From: an uncultured Eubacteriales bacterium
GTDB lineage: Bacteria; Bacillota; Clostridia; Christensenellales; Aristaeellaceae
DNA length: 64,000 nt
NCBI GenBank assembly: GCA_902765395.1
Contig: CACWZP010000001.1
Span: forward strand, 124,001-188,000
Reading direction: 5' to 3'
Positions 33,924-42,393 of the stretch are shown in pieces; within the stretch, counting starts at the first letter, position 1; the number at the start of each line of letters is the position of its first letter. The translations under genes and the position numbers were made by a program. The notes beneath the pieces were generated by a model. The model was not told the DNA's origin and did no database searches. It saw only the letters and a list, made by a program, of their open reading frames with translations.

Positions 33924-35759
33924 TTACAGATTGTTCGTGTAGATATGTTCGTTTTGCTCGTCCGGGGACTCGAAGTAGTCGATCTGTCCGGTCAGCAGAC
34001 CCGCCAGCTCGTCGCCGTCCAGCAGGGTGTAATCCTCGGTGCGGCTGGCATCGAAGGAAACCTCGCGCTCCACGCCGTCCAGCCCGTCGTGGTTGTAGGG
34101 CTTCCCGCCGCCGTCCGGCGTATATTTGATGTTCGGGTGCTTTGTCAGGTCGAACTTCTCGTCCACGATGGGACGTTCGCCGCGAATAAAGAGAAGCGCG
34201 TAGCGGTTGTCCAGCATGCGCACTTCATCCGAGGTTAGCAGCTCGCGGCCCGTCTGCTGATAGTTGTCGGAGTAGCTGCCGTTCTTGCCCTTGTTCAGGC
34301 CGTGGGTGGTGGTGTCGATGGTGCCCTTGCCCATCAGCTTGGAGACGTATTCATGGGTGGACTGTTCGTTGCCTCCGAGGTAGACGAAGGTATCACAGTT
34401 GCCCACCAGGGATTCCCAGCTGTCCTTGAACAGCGCCTTCAGCTGGGCCATGTTCTGGATGATGATGGACACGGAGATTTCTCGGCTGCGCATGGTGGCC
34501 AGCAGCTTTTCAAAATCGTCCGGCAGGGCGACGTTGGCGAACTCGTCCATCAGGAAATGCACATGGACCGGCAGCCTGCCGCCGTACTTCCTGTCGGCCA
34601 GGTTGTAGAGCTGCTGGAAGGTCTGGGTGTAGAACATTCCGATCAGGTAGTTGAAGGAGGTGTCGTTGTCGGGGATGCAGCAATACACCACGGTCTTCCG
34701 TTCGCCGATGGAGGGTATGTCCATCTCGTCGAAGTCCGTCATGCGCGTCACCTGGGACAGGTTGAAGGTCGCCAGACGCACGCCCACGGACACGAGGATG
34801 GACTTCGCCGTTTTGCCCGCCGCCATTTTGAATATGCGGTATTGCTTCACGGCGATGTGGTCGGGGTCGCGCATTTCCAGATTCTGGAAGAGGATGTCGA
34901 GGTCGCTCATGTAATTCTTTTCATCCTCCTTGACATCCGCGGCTTGCAGCATCTCCATGACCGTCGCAAAGTTGCGCTCGTTCTTGGGCGCGCAGTGAAC
35001 GAGAAACAGGATCAGGGCTTCCAACAGCGCCGTCTCCGACTTCTCCCAGAAGGGGTCGTTGTTGCTGGCGTTCTTCGGCGTGGTGTTCTTGATGAGGTTC
35101 GTCACCAGCCGAAGCACGTCGTTGTCCGATTCGATATACTCCAGGGGATTGTAGCACCAGGATTGGTTCATGTTGATGAGGTCGATCACCTTCACGTCGT
35201 AGCCGAGGCGCTTCATCAGCTCGCCGGTGTCCCGGCAGATCTCGCCCTTCGGGTCGGTGATGATGAAGGAGGTGTTGCCCTGGAGCACGTTGGGCTTGGC
35301 GTAGAAGCGGGTCTTGCCAGCGCCGGAGCCGCCGACGATCAGCACGTTCAGGTTGCGGCGGTGGATGTGGCTATCCAGGCCGAGGCGCACGCTGTTGGTC
35401 AGCAGGATGTTTTCGGCCGGGTCGCTGCCGGCGTATTTCTTGTTGACCTGCTTTGCATCTCCCCAGCGAGCCGAGCCGTATTCCTCCAGCGGCTTCACCC
35501 TGCGCCTTGAAGCTGCCCAAGCCAGGACGGACACGGCGTAGGTGCCGCACAGCAGAAACAGCATCTTGGGGGTCTTGTCCACCCAGCGGACGCTGAACGG
35601 CTGTGCCATCGCCGCGTTGAGGCCTTCCAGCAGTCCGGACAGGCCCACGTCCTCCGTCACAAGCGGCGCGACCAGCAGTGCCAGCCACGCCACCAGCAGG
35701 AGGCCCGCGACCATCAGGATGACGGTGGCCTTGTCGAGGGTTCCCACTTGTTTGGGCAT
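33924..35759 (-). CDS. virD4: VirD4/TraG-type type IV coupling protein
   Basis: 611 residues from the ATG at 35759, which overlaps the preceding stop as TGATG. Two N-terminal membrane helices (about 14-35 and 66-84), Walker A GGSGAGKT near 144-151, DPKGEI near 165, and LMDEFANV with a following QNMAQLKALFKDSW. The coupling protein delivers the relaxase-DNA complex to the channel using ATP. Standard length. High confidence. Confidence 0.93.
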   Translation of the reverse strand: MPKQVGTLDKATVILMVAGLLLVAWLALLVAPLVTEDVGLSGLLEGLNAAMAQPFSVRWVDKTPKMLFLLCGTYAVSVLAWAASRRRVKPLEEYGSARWGDAKQVNKKYAGSDPAENILLTNSVRLGLDSHIHRRNLNVLIVGGSGAGKTRFYAKPNVLQGNTSFIITDPKGEICRDTGELMKRLGYDVKVIDLINMNQSWCYNPLEYIESDNDVLRLVTNLIKNTTPKNASNNDPFWEKSETALLEALILFLVHCAPKNERNFATVMEMLQAADVKEDEKNYMSDLDILFQNLEMRDPDHIAVKQYRIFKMAAGKTAKSILVSVGVRLATFNLSQVTRMTDFDEMDIPSIGERKTVVYCCIPDNDTSFNYLIGMFYTQTFQQLYNLADRKYGGRLPVHVHFLMDEFANVALPDDFEKLLATMRSREISVSIIIQNMAQLKALFKDSWESLVGNCDTFVYLGGNEQSTHEYVSKLMGKGTIDTTTHGLNKGKNGSYSDNYQQTGRELLTSDEVRMLDNRYALLFIRGERPIVDEKFDLTKHPNIKYTPDGGGKPYNHDGLDGVEREVSFDASRTEDYTLLDGDELAGLLTGQIDYFESPDEQNEHIYTNNL

Positions 35760-35959
35760 CAACGGGCGTCACCCCGACTGACGCTTCGCCGCTTCTCCTT
35801 TCTGGTCGGCGCCTCAATGGTCTTGATCAGCAGTTCGTCAATGATGTCCGTGGTGTAGCCCTCGGAGAGCTTGGCGGTTCGGTAGTCGTTCAGAGCGTTG
35901 ATGACGACGCCCTGTTCGTGTTCGTCTATTTCGAGGATCAATTTGTCATCCCGAAACAA
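35759..35959 (-). CDS. Small conserved conjugation-operon protein (66 aa, TTG start)
   Basis: 66 residues starting at TTG 35959; the Shine-Dalgarno GAGGTGA is formed by the last codons of the pcfB-like gene, and the stop overlaps the virD4 ATG. The protein is charged and helical (ILEIDEHEQGVVINALNDYR, then GYTTDIIDELLIKTIE). Small proteins of this kind sit before TraG in related elements. Function unknown. The same frame is open further upstream, but that part is antisense-like noise. Confidence 0.7.
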   Translation of the reverse strand: MFRDDKLILEIDEHEQGVVINALNDYRTAKLSEGYTTDIIDELLIKTIEAPTRKEKRRSVSRGDAR

Positions 35960-35963
35960 AGCA

Positions 35964-36611
35964 TCACCTCGTTTGATTGTTCGTGCGGGGCATGGGGGAG
36001 CGTGGCGTCCGCGACGGCACGGAGGGCTGTGCATCGCCCGCCAGTCGCGCATTGCGCAGCTCGCGCAGCTGGGCGCGCACGGAGGGCAGCTCATCGCTTC
36101 CAGCCTCGCGCGCGTGCGAGGGCCTCCCGGACGGAGTATAATCCCTCGCCGCCCTCGTAGGGTTTCCGCCCACACCATGCTCCTGCTGGTTCTCTCTGCG
36201 CTCCCGCTGAATCTCGCTCCTGATATGGGCGACGTCGGGATGCTCGGAGATCGCCAGGCGGTCAAAGATACGGTTGACGCGGGCGGCATCGTCGGCGCGG
36301 AACATGATGTCACAGGTTCCGTCCGCTCGCTGCTTGTCCCGGATGGCGACAAACATCACGCCGTACTTCTTCGCCATGTCGTTGAAGTAGGGGATTTCAT
36401 CCACCTTGATGCGTTGCACAGTCAGCGGGCTGCCGTCCGCGATCATGCGCTTCAGGGTGGTCTTGCCCTTGCTGGGGCCGCCCTCCTTCAAGGCGTTGGC
36501 GAGATACACGGCAAGATTCTTTGCCGCGCTGCCGGACAAACGAAGCACCACTTCGCCGCCCTTGAATGCGTAGGATACCATCTGATCAGCGGCTTCACCG
36601 CCGTTCATCAT
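35964..36611 (-). CDS. pcfB: PcfB-family (DUF3801) conjugation protein
   Basis: 215 residues. Residues 5-130 match PcfB: VSYAFKGGEVVLRLSGSAAKNLAVYL, a KTTLKRMI segment and IPYFNDMAKKYGVMFVAIRD. PcfB helps dock the relaxosome at the coupling protein. The C-terminal 80 residues are Arg/Pro-rich and disordered. AAAGGA lies before two close ATGs (36611, 36608); a GTG at 36620 is possible but too near the ribosome site. Confidence 0.87.
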   Translation of the reverse strand: MMNGGEAADQMVSYAFKGGEVVLRLSGSAAKNLAVYLANALKEGGPSKGKTTLKRMIADGSPLTVQRIKVDEIPYFNDMAKKYGVMFVAIRDKQRADGTCDIMFRADDAARVNRIFDRLAISEHPDVAHIRSEIQRERRENQQEHGVGGNPTRAARDYTPSGRPSHAREAGSDELPSVRAQLRELRNARLAGDAQPSVPSRTPRSPMPRTNNQTR

Positions 36612-36703
36612 GGGGATCACCGTCCTTTATGCTTTGAATTATTGCCGCGCTGGCTGGGCGGCCCTCGGATGACATATCCCATTGCGAAATGTTGACCTCC
36701 GTT

Positions 36704-37588
36704 TCAATAAGGGATATTCAGATAGTCCAACACTGGCATGAGGCCCAGCCCGCCCTCCGATAGAGGCTTCATGGCATATTCGTACTGCTTCGGATGCAGG
36801 CGCTTCAATCGCTCGTAGCGGGATTCCGTGCCCTTCCTCCGACGCATACACTGTCCCAGCGGGCAGGCATAGCAGCCGGTGCGCTGCTCCATCGTGGTGG
36901 CGAGGTGGCCCTTCCTGTCCTCGACGATTTCGCCGTAGATGTCCTTCGCATAGGGGATGCCGGTTTCCTTGATATAGCGCAGCACGTCCTGTCCCGTCCA
37001 GAATCCAAGCGGCATAGATCGGGGCTTGCGGCTCTTATAGGCGTTGCAGCCGGTGTGGAGATAGGCCACGGTGCGGCGCTCACTCTCAGAGGCAAGCATC
37101 CCGATAAAGGGCTTGCGCTCTTTCTCGATCTCAGCGAGGGGTCTCACCTTCAATTCGTGGCAGCACTGATCGCTGATGGCGAAGTCCGCGGACAGTATCC
37201 GTTTCCATCGTCCATGTCGCTGGGCGTACCATTCGGAGGGCGTGCCGTCCGGCCTCTGCCCGTCGAAGCGTCGAATGGCCCAAACGCTTCCGTGGCGGGC
37301 ATAGTAGGCGGTTCGGGAGATGTCCTTGCTGATTACGGGGTAGCCGTATTCCATGAACACCTGGGCTGGCGTCATGGCGGGGGTGATTTCGCGGATGTTG
37401 GGCAAGGTGCGCACAAAGCGCACGATTTCGGGAAACTCCATCCGCGTGTTGACGAAGATGCCGGGGACATCGGGATACAGGCCGTGGATCAGGTCATACA
37501 TCACCGTGGAGTCGATACCGCCCGACACTGAGGCATATACCATGCCGTCCCAGTATTCGTACCAATCCCGGATGCGCCGTTGGGACAT
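36704..37588 (-). CDS. PAPS reductase-like (DndC-type) PP-loop ATPase
   Basis: 294 residues. The PP-loop SGGIDSTVM near residue 22 and a later cysteine cluster (GCNAY, CYACPLGQC near 240) fit the phosphoadenosine-phosphosulphate reductase/DndC family, which adenylates substrates and can carry an iron-sulphur centre. The frame is open upstream of the ATG, and the 19 codons before it (to a CTG at 37645) read LELYELRQRQSLPLEAKII, like the N-terminus of the family, with GGAGG 9 nt before that CTG. The true start may therefore be upstream. No Dnd or other sulphur-modification partners are in the window. Confidence 0.78.
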   Translation of the reverse strand: MSQRRIRDWYEYWDGMVYASVSGGIDSTVMYDLIHGLYPDVPGIFVNTRMEFPEIVRFVRTLPNIREITPAMTPAQVFMEYGYPVISKDISRTAYYARHGSVWAIRRFDGQRPDGTPSEWYAQRHGRWKRILSADFAISDQCCHELKVRPLAEIEKERKPFIGMLASESERRTVAYLHTGCNAYKSRKPRSMPLGFWTGQDVLRYIKETGIPYAKDIYGEIVEDRKGHLATTMEQRTGCYACPLGQCMRRRKGTESRYERLKRLHPKQYEYAMKPLSEGGLGLMPVLDYLNIPY

Positions 37589-37659
37589 GATTATCTTCGC
37601 CTCCAGCGGCAGGGATTGTCTCTGTCTCAGTTCATATAATTCCAGTATCCATTTCCTCC

Positions 37660-37688
37660 AAAAATGGAAATGCCCGCACAGGTGCGGG
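37660..37688 (-). terminator. Terminator after the relaxase gene
   Basis: CCCGCAC and GTGCGGG form a tight hairpin (37673-37688); on the minus strand it is followed by CATTTCCATTTTT. It separates the relaxase gene from the PAPS-reductase-like gene. Confidence 0.65.
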
Positions 37689-37689
37689 T

Positions 37690-39060
37690 TTATCGGATGG
37701 GCTGGCGCGGCTTGGCCGGCTCTCCCTTGCTATTCAGTTGTCGTTCGGCTTCGCGCATCACGGCGCGCTTTTTTTCAAGCTGTCGGGAATCCTCCTCCAC
37801 CTTTCCGCACAGCCAGACTTCTCTGCGCAGCGTCTTCAGCTGGTCGCGGATATGCGCCAGGGAAGCCTCTGCGTCCGGGCTGGCCCTGTCCCTTTGCAGT
37901 GTCCTGCGCTTGGCGCAGAGGTAGCCGATCATCTCCCGGCATTCATCGCGGTGAGCGTGAAGCTGCTCGTAGGTTTCAATGCGGTTTGTTACCAGCAGTC
38001 GGGTCATTTCATCCCGCATTTTCAGCTTGTACAGATCCTCCCGCAGCAGATAATGAGCGCGCTTGGAGCCAGTGCGCCGCCGTTTGATATTGCCCATACG
38101 GTAGGCATACCAGAGGTACAGTGCCATCAGGCCGCGCACCTTCTTTTTGCGCACCTTTCGGAAGGAGCCGGCAAAGCGGGCGCGATAGACCTTCGGAACA
38201 GCTGGTTCCGCTTTCTGCGGGGCGGGGATTTTGGCTGGATCGTTACACAGGATGCGCTGACGGATGGCTTCTTCGGTGTACTCATCGCCCAGTCTGCGCA
38301 GACGGGTGAATCGTTCCTTGCCGGGCGGTCGCACCGCCATGTGCTTTACGCCGGTCTTGACCTCGTAGCCCCTCTCCCGTAGCAGCCTGACAAACTGCTC
38401 AAAGGAGAGGCTTCTGGCCAGTGCCTCGTCCACGTCCTGCCTGATGGCGCTGCACCAGGTCGGCTGGCCGCTGCGCTCCGCCTGCCATTCGGCGTATGCC
38501 TGCCGTCGCTTACCTATGTCGTCCGGGGGAATGACGGACAGGCCGTACTTCCGGCAAAGGTCGTCGGAAACCTCGCGCAGTTCCGTATAGTAGCTCTTCT
38601 GGCTGCTGTGATACTTGTGCCCGTCCACACAGTTTACCGAGTTCAGCACGATATGGTTGTGGATATGCGCGTGATCCAGGTGCGTGCCCACGACGGCTTC
38701 GAAGCCTGGAAAGCACTTCTCCACGAACTCCACACCGATGCGGTGGGCCAGATCAGGCGTGATTTCGCCGGGCTTGAAGGACTGGACGACGTGGAAGCCC
38801 TGAATCCCGTCCGTCTTGCCCCAGCGTTCCTTGGTGACCTTCATTTCCCGCCATGCTGTCTCCACGCTGTCCAGGTTGATCGCTGTCTGGTACAGCTTGG
38901 TCGTGCCCTTCTCCGGGTTCAGCGCGTAGGCAATGTTCCGCGTCATGCTGGCATCCTCGGCCCTCTGAGCGTTGTAGGCGGTCTTGACGGGATTGACGGC
39001 GTAGTTTACCGTCCTGTCCATGCGAGTATGGCGTATGGAGCCGATCCATGTGTAGGCCAT
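37690..39060 (-). CDS. MOBP-type relaxase
   Basis: 456 residues. The histidine triad of MOBP relaxases is in HLDHAHIHNHIVLNS (His127, His130, His132, His134 region); a Tyr-containing NYAVNP segment near residue 20 may provide the nicking tyrosine. The C-terminal half is basic and helical. The enzyme nicks oriT and pilots the strand into the recipient. The gene starts right after the mobC stop. oriT itself was not identified. High confidence in the family. Confidence 0.92.
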   Translation of the reverse strand: MAYTWIGSIRHTRMDRTVNYAVNPVKTAYNAQRAEDASMTRNIAYALNPEKGTTKLYQTAINLDSVETAWREMKVTKERWGKTDGIQGFHVVQSFKPGEITPDLAHRIGVEFVEKCFPGFEAVVGTHLDHAHIHNHIVLNSVNCVDGHKYHSSQKSYYTELREVSDDLCRKYGLSVIPPDDIGKRRQAYAEWQAERSGQPTWCSAIRQDVDEALARSLSFEQFVRLLRERGYEVKTGVKHMAVRPPGKERFTRLRRLGDEYTEEAIRQRILCNDPAKIPAPQKAEPAVPKVYRARFAGSFRKVRKKKVRGLMALYLWYAYRMGNIKRRRTGSKRAHYLLREDLYKLKMRDEMTRLLVTNRIETYEQLHAHRDECREMIGYLCAKRRTLQRDRASPDAEASLAHIRDQLKTLRREVWLCGKVEEDSRQLEKKRAVMREAERQLNSKGEPAKPRQPIR

Positions 39061-39369
39061 TTACGTCAGCTTCTTCACTTCCGACAGCAGCTCTTTGTAG
39101 GTCTGCCTGAGCTCGTCCACATGGTCGGCGCTGACGCCGCCGCGTTCCAGCGCGTCCTGCGCCACGGCGGCCAGCAGATGGCCTTGCTTGCGCACTTCCT
39201 TCAGCAGATCCACGCAGTCCTGCTGGGGACGCTCCCTGACCTCCCGGCCTATCACCAGCTTGCGGACGTAGACCTCCCTGGACAGCCCGCTTTTCTCCAC
39301 CTGCTTCTTCAGATGGTGCATCTCATCGTTGTTCAGCCTCAGAATGAAAGCGTGTTCCCGCTTCCTCAA
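39061..39369 (-). CDS. mobC: MobC relaxosome accessory protein
   Basis: 102 residues with a TTG start at 39369 behind GAGGTGA. A ribbon-helix-helix-like N-terminus (FILRLNNDEMHHLKKQVEKSGLSREVYVRKLV) and a helical C-terminus match MobC, which binds oriT and assists the relaxase. Directly adjacent to the relaxase gene, stop and start abutting. Confidence 0.88.
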   Translation of the reverse strand: MRKREHAFILRLNNDEMHHLKKQVEKSGLSREVYVRKLVIGREVRERPQQDCVDLLKEVRKQGHLLAAVAQDALERGGVSADHVDELRQTYKELLSEVKKLT

Positions 39370-39424
39370 TGTGTATCACCTCGAAAATGGTATTGTTCAT
39401 ATCTCACTTCACCTCCTTGGCATG

Positions 39425-39452
39425 AAAAAAGCGCCTGCCGAAACAAGCGCTT
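39425..39452 (-). terminator. Intrinsic terminator of the AbiE operon
   Basis: On the minus strand AAGCGC (39452-39447), a 12-nt loop, GCGCTT (39434-39429), then T residues. Placed 22 nt after the abiEii stop. Confidence 0.75.
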
Positions 39453-39473
39453 GTCTTATAAATTTGTCGCTAC

Positions 39474-40316
39474 TCAACCTTGGATTTGGCTCTTCTCCTT
39501 CAGAAGCCTAACACTGTCATTCACTTTTTCCCATGCCAAATCCCCGACGAAGTAGTTATCCTGCCGGTATTTTTCCCACATTTCTCGCATAACAGGATCG
39601 GACTTAACCGCATCAAGAATCGAATCGAACCTCGGAATCATCTGTGTTGTCTCACGCTTTATGCTGGTCGCCATAAAAGCATCATGGAGGACCTCATAAT
39701 CTATGGTTTCCTGTTCCGTCAGGATATAGATGTCATAGAAATCCCTCATTCTGGTGTTGGCAGTTTCCCGCGCCATGATGGTTTCCAGCTTCTCGCCGAG
39801 CAAGGTTTCCAAATTGTATGTCCAGATGGAGATGGAGCGATCATCAAACATCAGTTTATAGGAATACTCCACAGCTTGAGGCGTGATAACATCCCCGGTT
39901 GAGATGTCAATCTTTATCGTCTGACGCAGCTTTTCCAACGTCGCTTCAAGCATAAACCGAATGCCGGGATAATCGTGCCCTTCCATGATATCCGAGACCT
40001 TCGTAATTGCAAAGGACATACCATCCGGAACATCAATTTGGATGATGTCCTCGACAACCTTCCTCGCGTTCTCCATGGTCAGAGGAAGCGATTTCACTGT
40101 AGTGTCGATGTCCATCGTGGCTCTGGTTTCCAGTCCCACGACAGCCGCGACGAGCATTCCGCCTTTCAGGATGAAATTGTTTCGATACTGTGAAAGCGCC
40201 ACCCGTTCCAGGAATCGCTCCATGACAAAATTGCGGATCAATACCCTTGCGCGGTCATTGTCTCCTCCGGACAAATTGCGAATCTTCGCTTTGAGCTGAG
40301 TAGCTGTTTTGATCAT
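39474..40316 (-). CDS. abiEii: AbiEii-type nucleotidyltransferase toxin
   Basis: 280 residues. The nucleotidyltransferase motif LKGGMLVAAVVGLETRATMDID (GG near 53, DxD near 70) and the later ETLLGEKLETIMARE and MRDFYDIYIL segments are typical of AbiEii/AbiGii. The toxin of the type IV AbiE system transfers nucleotides and stops growth during phage infection. Its start overlaps the antitoxin stop as ATGA. The pair has its own promoter and terminator and is carried as cargo in the conjugative element. Confidence 0.9.
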   Translation of the reverse strand: MIKTATQLKAKIRNLSGGDNDRARVLIRNFVMERFLERVALSQYRNNFILKGGMLVAAVVGLETRATMDIDTTVKSLPLTMENARKVVEDIIQIDVPDGMSFAITKVSDIMEGHDYPGIRFMLEATLEKLRQTIKIDISTGDVITPQAVEYSYKLMFDDRSISIWTYNLETLLGEKLETIMARETANTRMRDFYDIYILTEQETIDYEVLHDAFMATSIKRETTQMIPRFDSILDAVKSDPVMREMWEKYRQDNYFVGDLAWEKVNDSVRLLKEKSQIQG

Positions 40317-40906
40317 AACATGACCTCCGTATAAGTCCTCACAATATCTTCGATGCCGAAAGCCCTCGCATAGCTGATCAGGTTTCCGAGGTTCTTTCCC
40401 TTGCTGCTCATGTACTCTTTCATGGCGGTTTGGAAGGTTTGGATTTCAATTTCCTTTTTGCTTCGGATGATGTCGCAGATGGTCCTTTCCCTGTCATAAA
40501 CAGAAACTTCATTTCCAAAACCGGTGTTCACTCTCGAAAGGCCAATGCCATACCATTCCAGCTTTGTGTGAATGACGCGCACATTCTGTTTGACAATGTG
40601 GGAAGCATTGTAGTCCTTCGGAACGGTTACTGTAGTCATTGTTGGTTCTCTATCCATCAAACCATGAAGATAGAGGGCGCTCTCATGCGAGAATACGACG
40701 CGGCTGTTTCTGAGATAAAGAAGATAATAGGTGTCAGGCCACGCTTCATCCGTCATATAAACGCCGTGAGCCACGCGTTCCAGCCCGCGCTCTGAGACAT
40801 ATCTTGCCAACGTCAGCTTTGAAATGTTGTGCTCCAGAGCGGTGGAGGTTTGAAGATAACCGTTTCCTTCTTCCACAAGCTGATCCAGCAGTTCAATCTT
40901 TCCCAT
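40313..40906 (-). CDS. abiEi: AbiEi-type antitoxin/transcriptional repressor
   Basis: 197 residues from the ATG at 40906, which follows GAGGTGAGG; a GTG at 40924 lies inside the operator and is less likely. The N-terminal winged helix (QTSTALEHNISKLTLARYVSERGLERVAHGVY) and the C-terminal domain with FSHESALYLHGL and DRERTICDIIR match AbiEi. It represses its own promoter by binding inverted repeats and neutralises the toxin. Confidence 0.9.
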   Translation of the reverse strand: MGKIELLDQLVEEGNGYLQTSTALEHNISKLTLARYVSERGLERVAHGVYMTDEAWPDTYYLLYLRNSRVVFSHESALYLHGLMDREPTMTTVTVPKDYNASHIVKQNVRVIHTKLEWYGIGLSRVNTGFGNEVSVYDRERTICDIIRSKKEIEIQTFQTAMKEYMSSKGKNLGNLISYARAFGIEDIVRTYTEVML

Positions 40907-40925
40907 CTGCCTCACCTCGCTCACA

Positions 40926-40974
40926 GTTTACTTTCTCGCCACCTATAATAGCATAGAATGGCGAGAAAGTAAAC
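40926..40974 (-). promoter_or_regulatory. AbiE promoter with 16-bp inverted-repeat operator
   Basis: GTTTACTTTCTCGCCA (40926-40941) and its exact reverse complement (40959-40974) flank 17 nt. On the minus strand a promoter is embedded: TTTACT (40973-40968), 17-nt spacer, TATTAT (40950-40945). The repeat overlaps both the -35 and the start site, as expected for AbiEi autorepression. Confidence 0.85.
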
Positions 40975-41045
40975 CCCTGCCATGAGATTATCGACGATTT
41001 TCATCGACGCGCATATAGTGTTTCCATCACTTGTGGCAATATGAT

Positions 41046-41771
41046 TCATTGTGAATCGCCCTTGTTTTTCTTCGCCTTCGCCATCGCAAGAACAGTAGCA
41101 ATATCCGTTTCTCGCACCTGATCGGGCTGTCTTTCCTGAAAGTTAAGCAGTATGGCTTCCGCTTCGGATTCCGAGGCGCGGCATCTCTCATACAGAGCGG
41201 AGGCATCCGGCGTGTTCAGTGCGGATTTCACCAAATCTATGGTATCTGCCGAGATACGGTCCCAGGAGCCGTACAATTCCCGAACGGCACGGTCGATACG
41301 GTCAAATGTCAGCGGCGCGTTCTTCCGCTGATGCTCGCCGATAATCCCCACGATGTCGGACAGATCGTTCTTGTACTGCCGCGCCGACATCATCTTCATG
41401 GCGACAAGGTATTCCGCGGTCACGGTACGGACTGTGACGACGCCATAGAAGCTCTTGTAGTATTGAGAGTATTGCACCAGCTTCGGGGAATAGGAGGCCG
41501 TCTTGCGAAAGTCCTCGTTCAGCCAGCCATTCGGGAGATTAAATTCATCGCCCACGGCACGGATGGCATCCTTCATCACCGACGAGGCCGTGATGATGGC
41601 ATCGATGTCATAGGTGGCTTCCCTGAAGCCGTAGTCCGCGAGAACGGCTGCACCGCCGATCAGTATGATCTCCGCGGGCGTATTCCTGCCACCCAGTTTC
41701 CTGTAGGCTTTGGCAAGCGCCTTCATGTACTGGTCGATGTTTTCCGTCGTAAAGCGCACATCAGACGACAT
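41046..41771 (-). CDS. Nucleotidyltransferase (DUF6036-like), putative toxin
   Basis: 241 residues from the ATG at 41771 behind GAGGTG. The nucleotidyltransferase core IILIGGAAVLADYGFREATYDIDAII carries the GG and DxD motifs. The rest is helical. It overlaps the HTH gene upstream by 11 nt. The pair looks like a toxin-antitoxin module of the minimal-nucleotidyltransferase kind, but the partner is an XRE protein rather than HEPN, so the type is uncertain. Confidence 0.8.
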   Translation of the reverse strand: MSSDVRFTTENIDQYMKALAKAYRKLGGRNTPAEIILIGGAAVLADYGFREATYDIDAIITASSVMKDAIRAVGDEFNLPNGWLNEDFRKTASYSPKLVQYSQYYKSFYGVVTVRTVTAEYLVAMKMMSARQYKNDLSDIVGIIGEHQRKNAPLTFDRIDRAVRELYGSWDRISADTIDLVKSALNTPDASALYERCRASESEAEAILLNFQERQPDQVRETDIATVLAMAKAKKNKGDSQ

Positions 41772-42330
41772 TTCGCACCTCACTCTCTACGATGTTGAAT
41801 CGCATGAACTCAGGGATTGCGTCACGATAGCTCTGTTCTTCTCGGTGGTGGCTGTTCGTGATCGCGTCGGAAATCTGCACGCTCATGGGTAAAAGTGGCG
41901 TGGCCAGCTTCATGGCGCGTATATCATTGTATTCGGAGCATAGGGGAAGGTCGTTCTCCCTGCTCAGATAGTCCAGCATGGCGAGCAGGTAGAAGCATTC
42001 CGCATACCACTTCCTGTCAAAGAGGATTCTGATCTGGTTGCTATTCAGGGTGTCGATGATGAAGTCCAGGTCGCCCATATCCTTGACGCGGTGACAGACG
42101 TTGCTCTTGTACACGTCAAAGCTGCTCCGGGGCATCATCGCGTCCCTGAGCAAATCCTCCATTGGCACCTTCAGTGCGGCTGCCAGCTTGTACAGCGTTT
42201 CGCCGGAGCATTTCTCGATCTTCGTCTTGCCGTTGCATAGATCATTGATCGTAGTCATAGGTACGCGGCTCAACTTGGAAAGCGCGTACATACTCATGTG
42301 GCGAAGCGCCAGCATATCCTTGATCGTCAT
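41761..42330 (-). CDS. XRE-type regulator paired with nucleotidyltransferase
   Basis: 189 residues. Residues 5-60 form a helix-turn-helix (MLALRHMSMYALSKLSRVPMTTINDLCNGK, then LYKLAAALKVPMEDLL). The C-terminal 120 residues are an uncharacterised domain, perhaps for antitoxin activity. GGAGGG precedes the ATG and the gene is driven by a near-perfect promoter with a palindrome in its spacer, consistent with autoregulation. Confidence 0.82.
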   Translation of the reverse strand: MTIKDMLALRHMSMYALSKLSRVPMTTINDLCNGKTKIEKCSGETLYKLAAALKVPMEDLLRDAMMPRSSFDVYKSNVCHRVKDMGDLDFIIDTLNSNQIRILFDRKWYAECFYLLAMLDYLSRENDLPLCSEYNDIRAMKLATPLLPMSVQISDAITNSHHREEQSYRDAIPEFMRFNIVESEVRNVV

Positions 42331-42348
42331 CAGAATCCCTCCAACACC

Positions 42349-42377
42349 ATTATATCGGTATACCGATGCAATGTCAA
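42349..42377 (-). promoter_or_regulatory. Consensus promoter with palindromic operator, HTH/nucleotidyltransferase operon
   Basis: On the minus strand TTGACA (42377-42372), 17-nt spacer, TATAAT (42354-42349). The spacer holds the perfect 14-bp palindrome ATCGGTATACCGAT (42354-42367), an ideal site for a dimeric repressor to block RNA polymerase. Confidence 0.85.
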
Positions 42378-42393
42378 CAGGGAACCCAGGGTT

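Noticed and set aside
39370-39473. Possible oriT between mobC and the AbiE operon
   Set aside because: Only the AbiE terminator hairpin was found; no nic-site consensus or inverted-repeat set typical of oriT could be seen.
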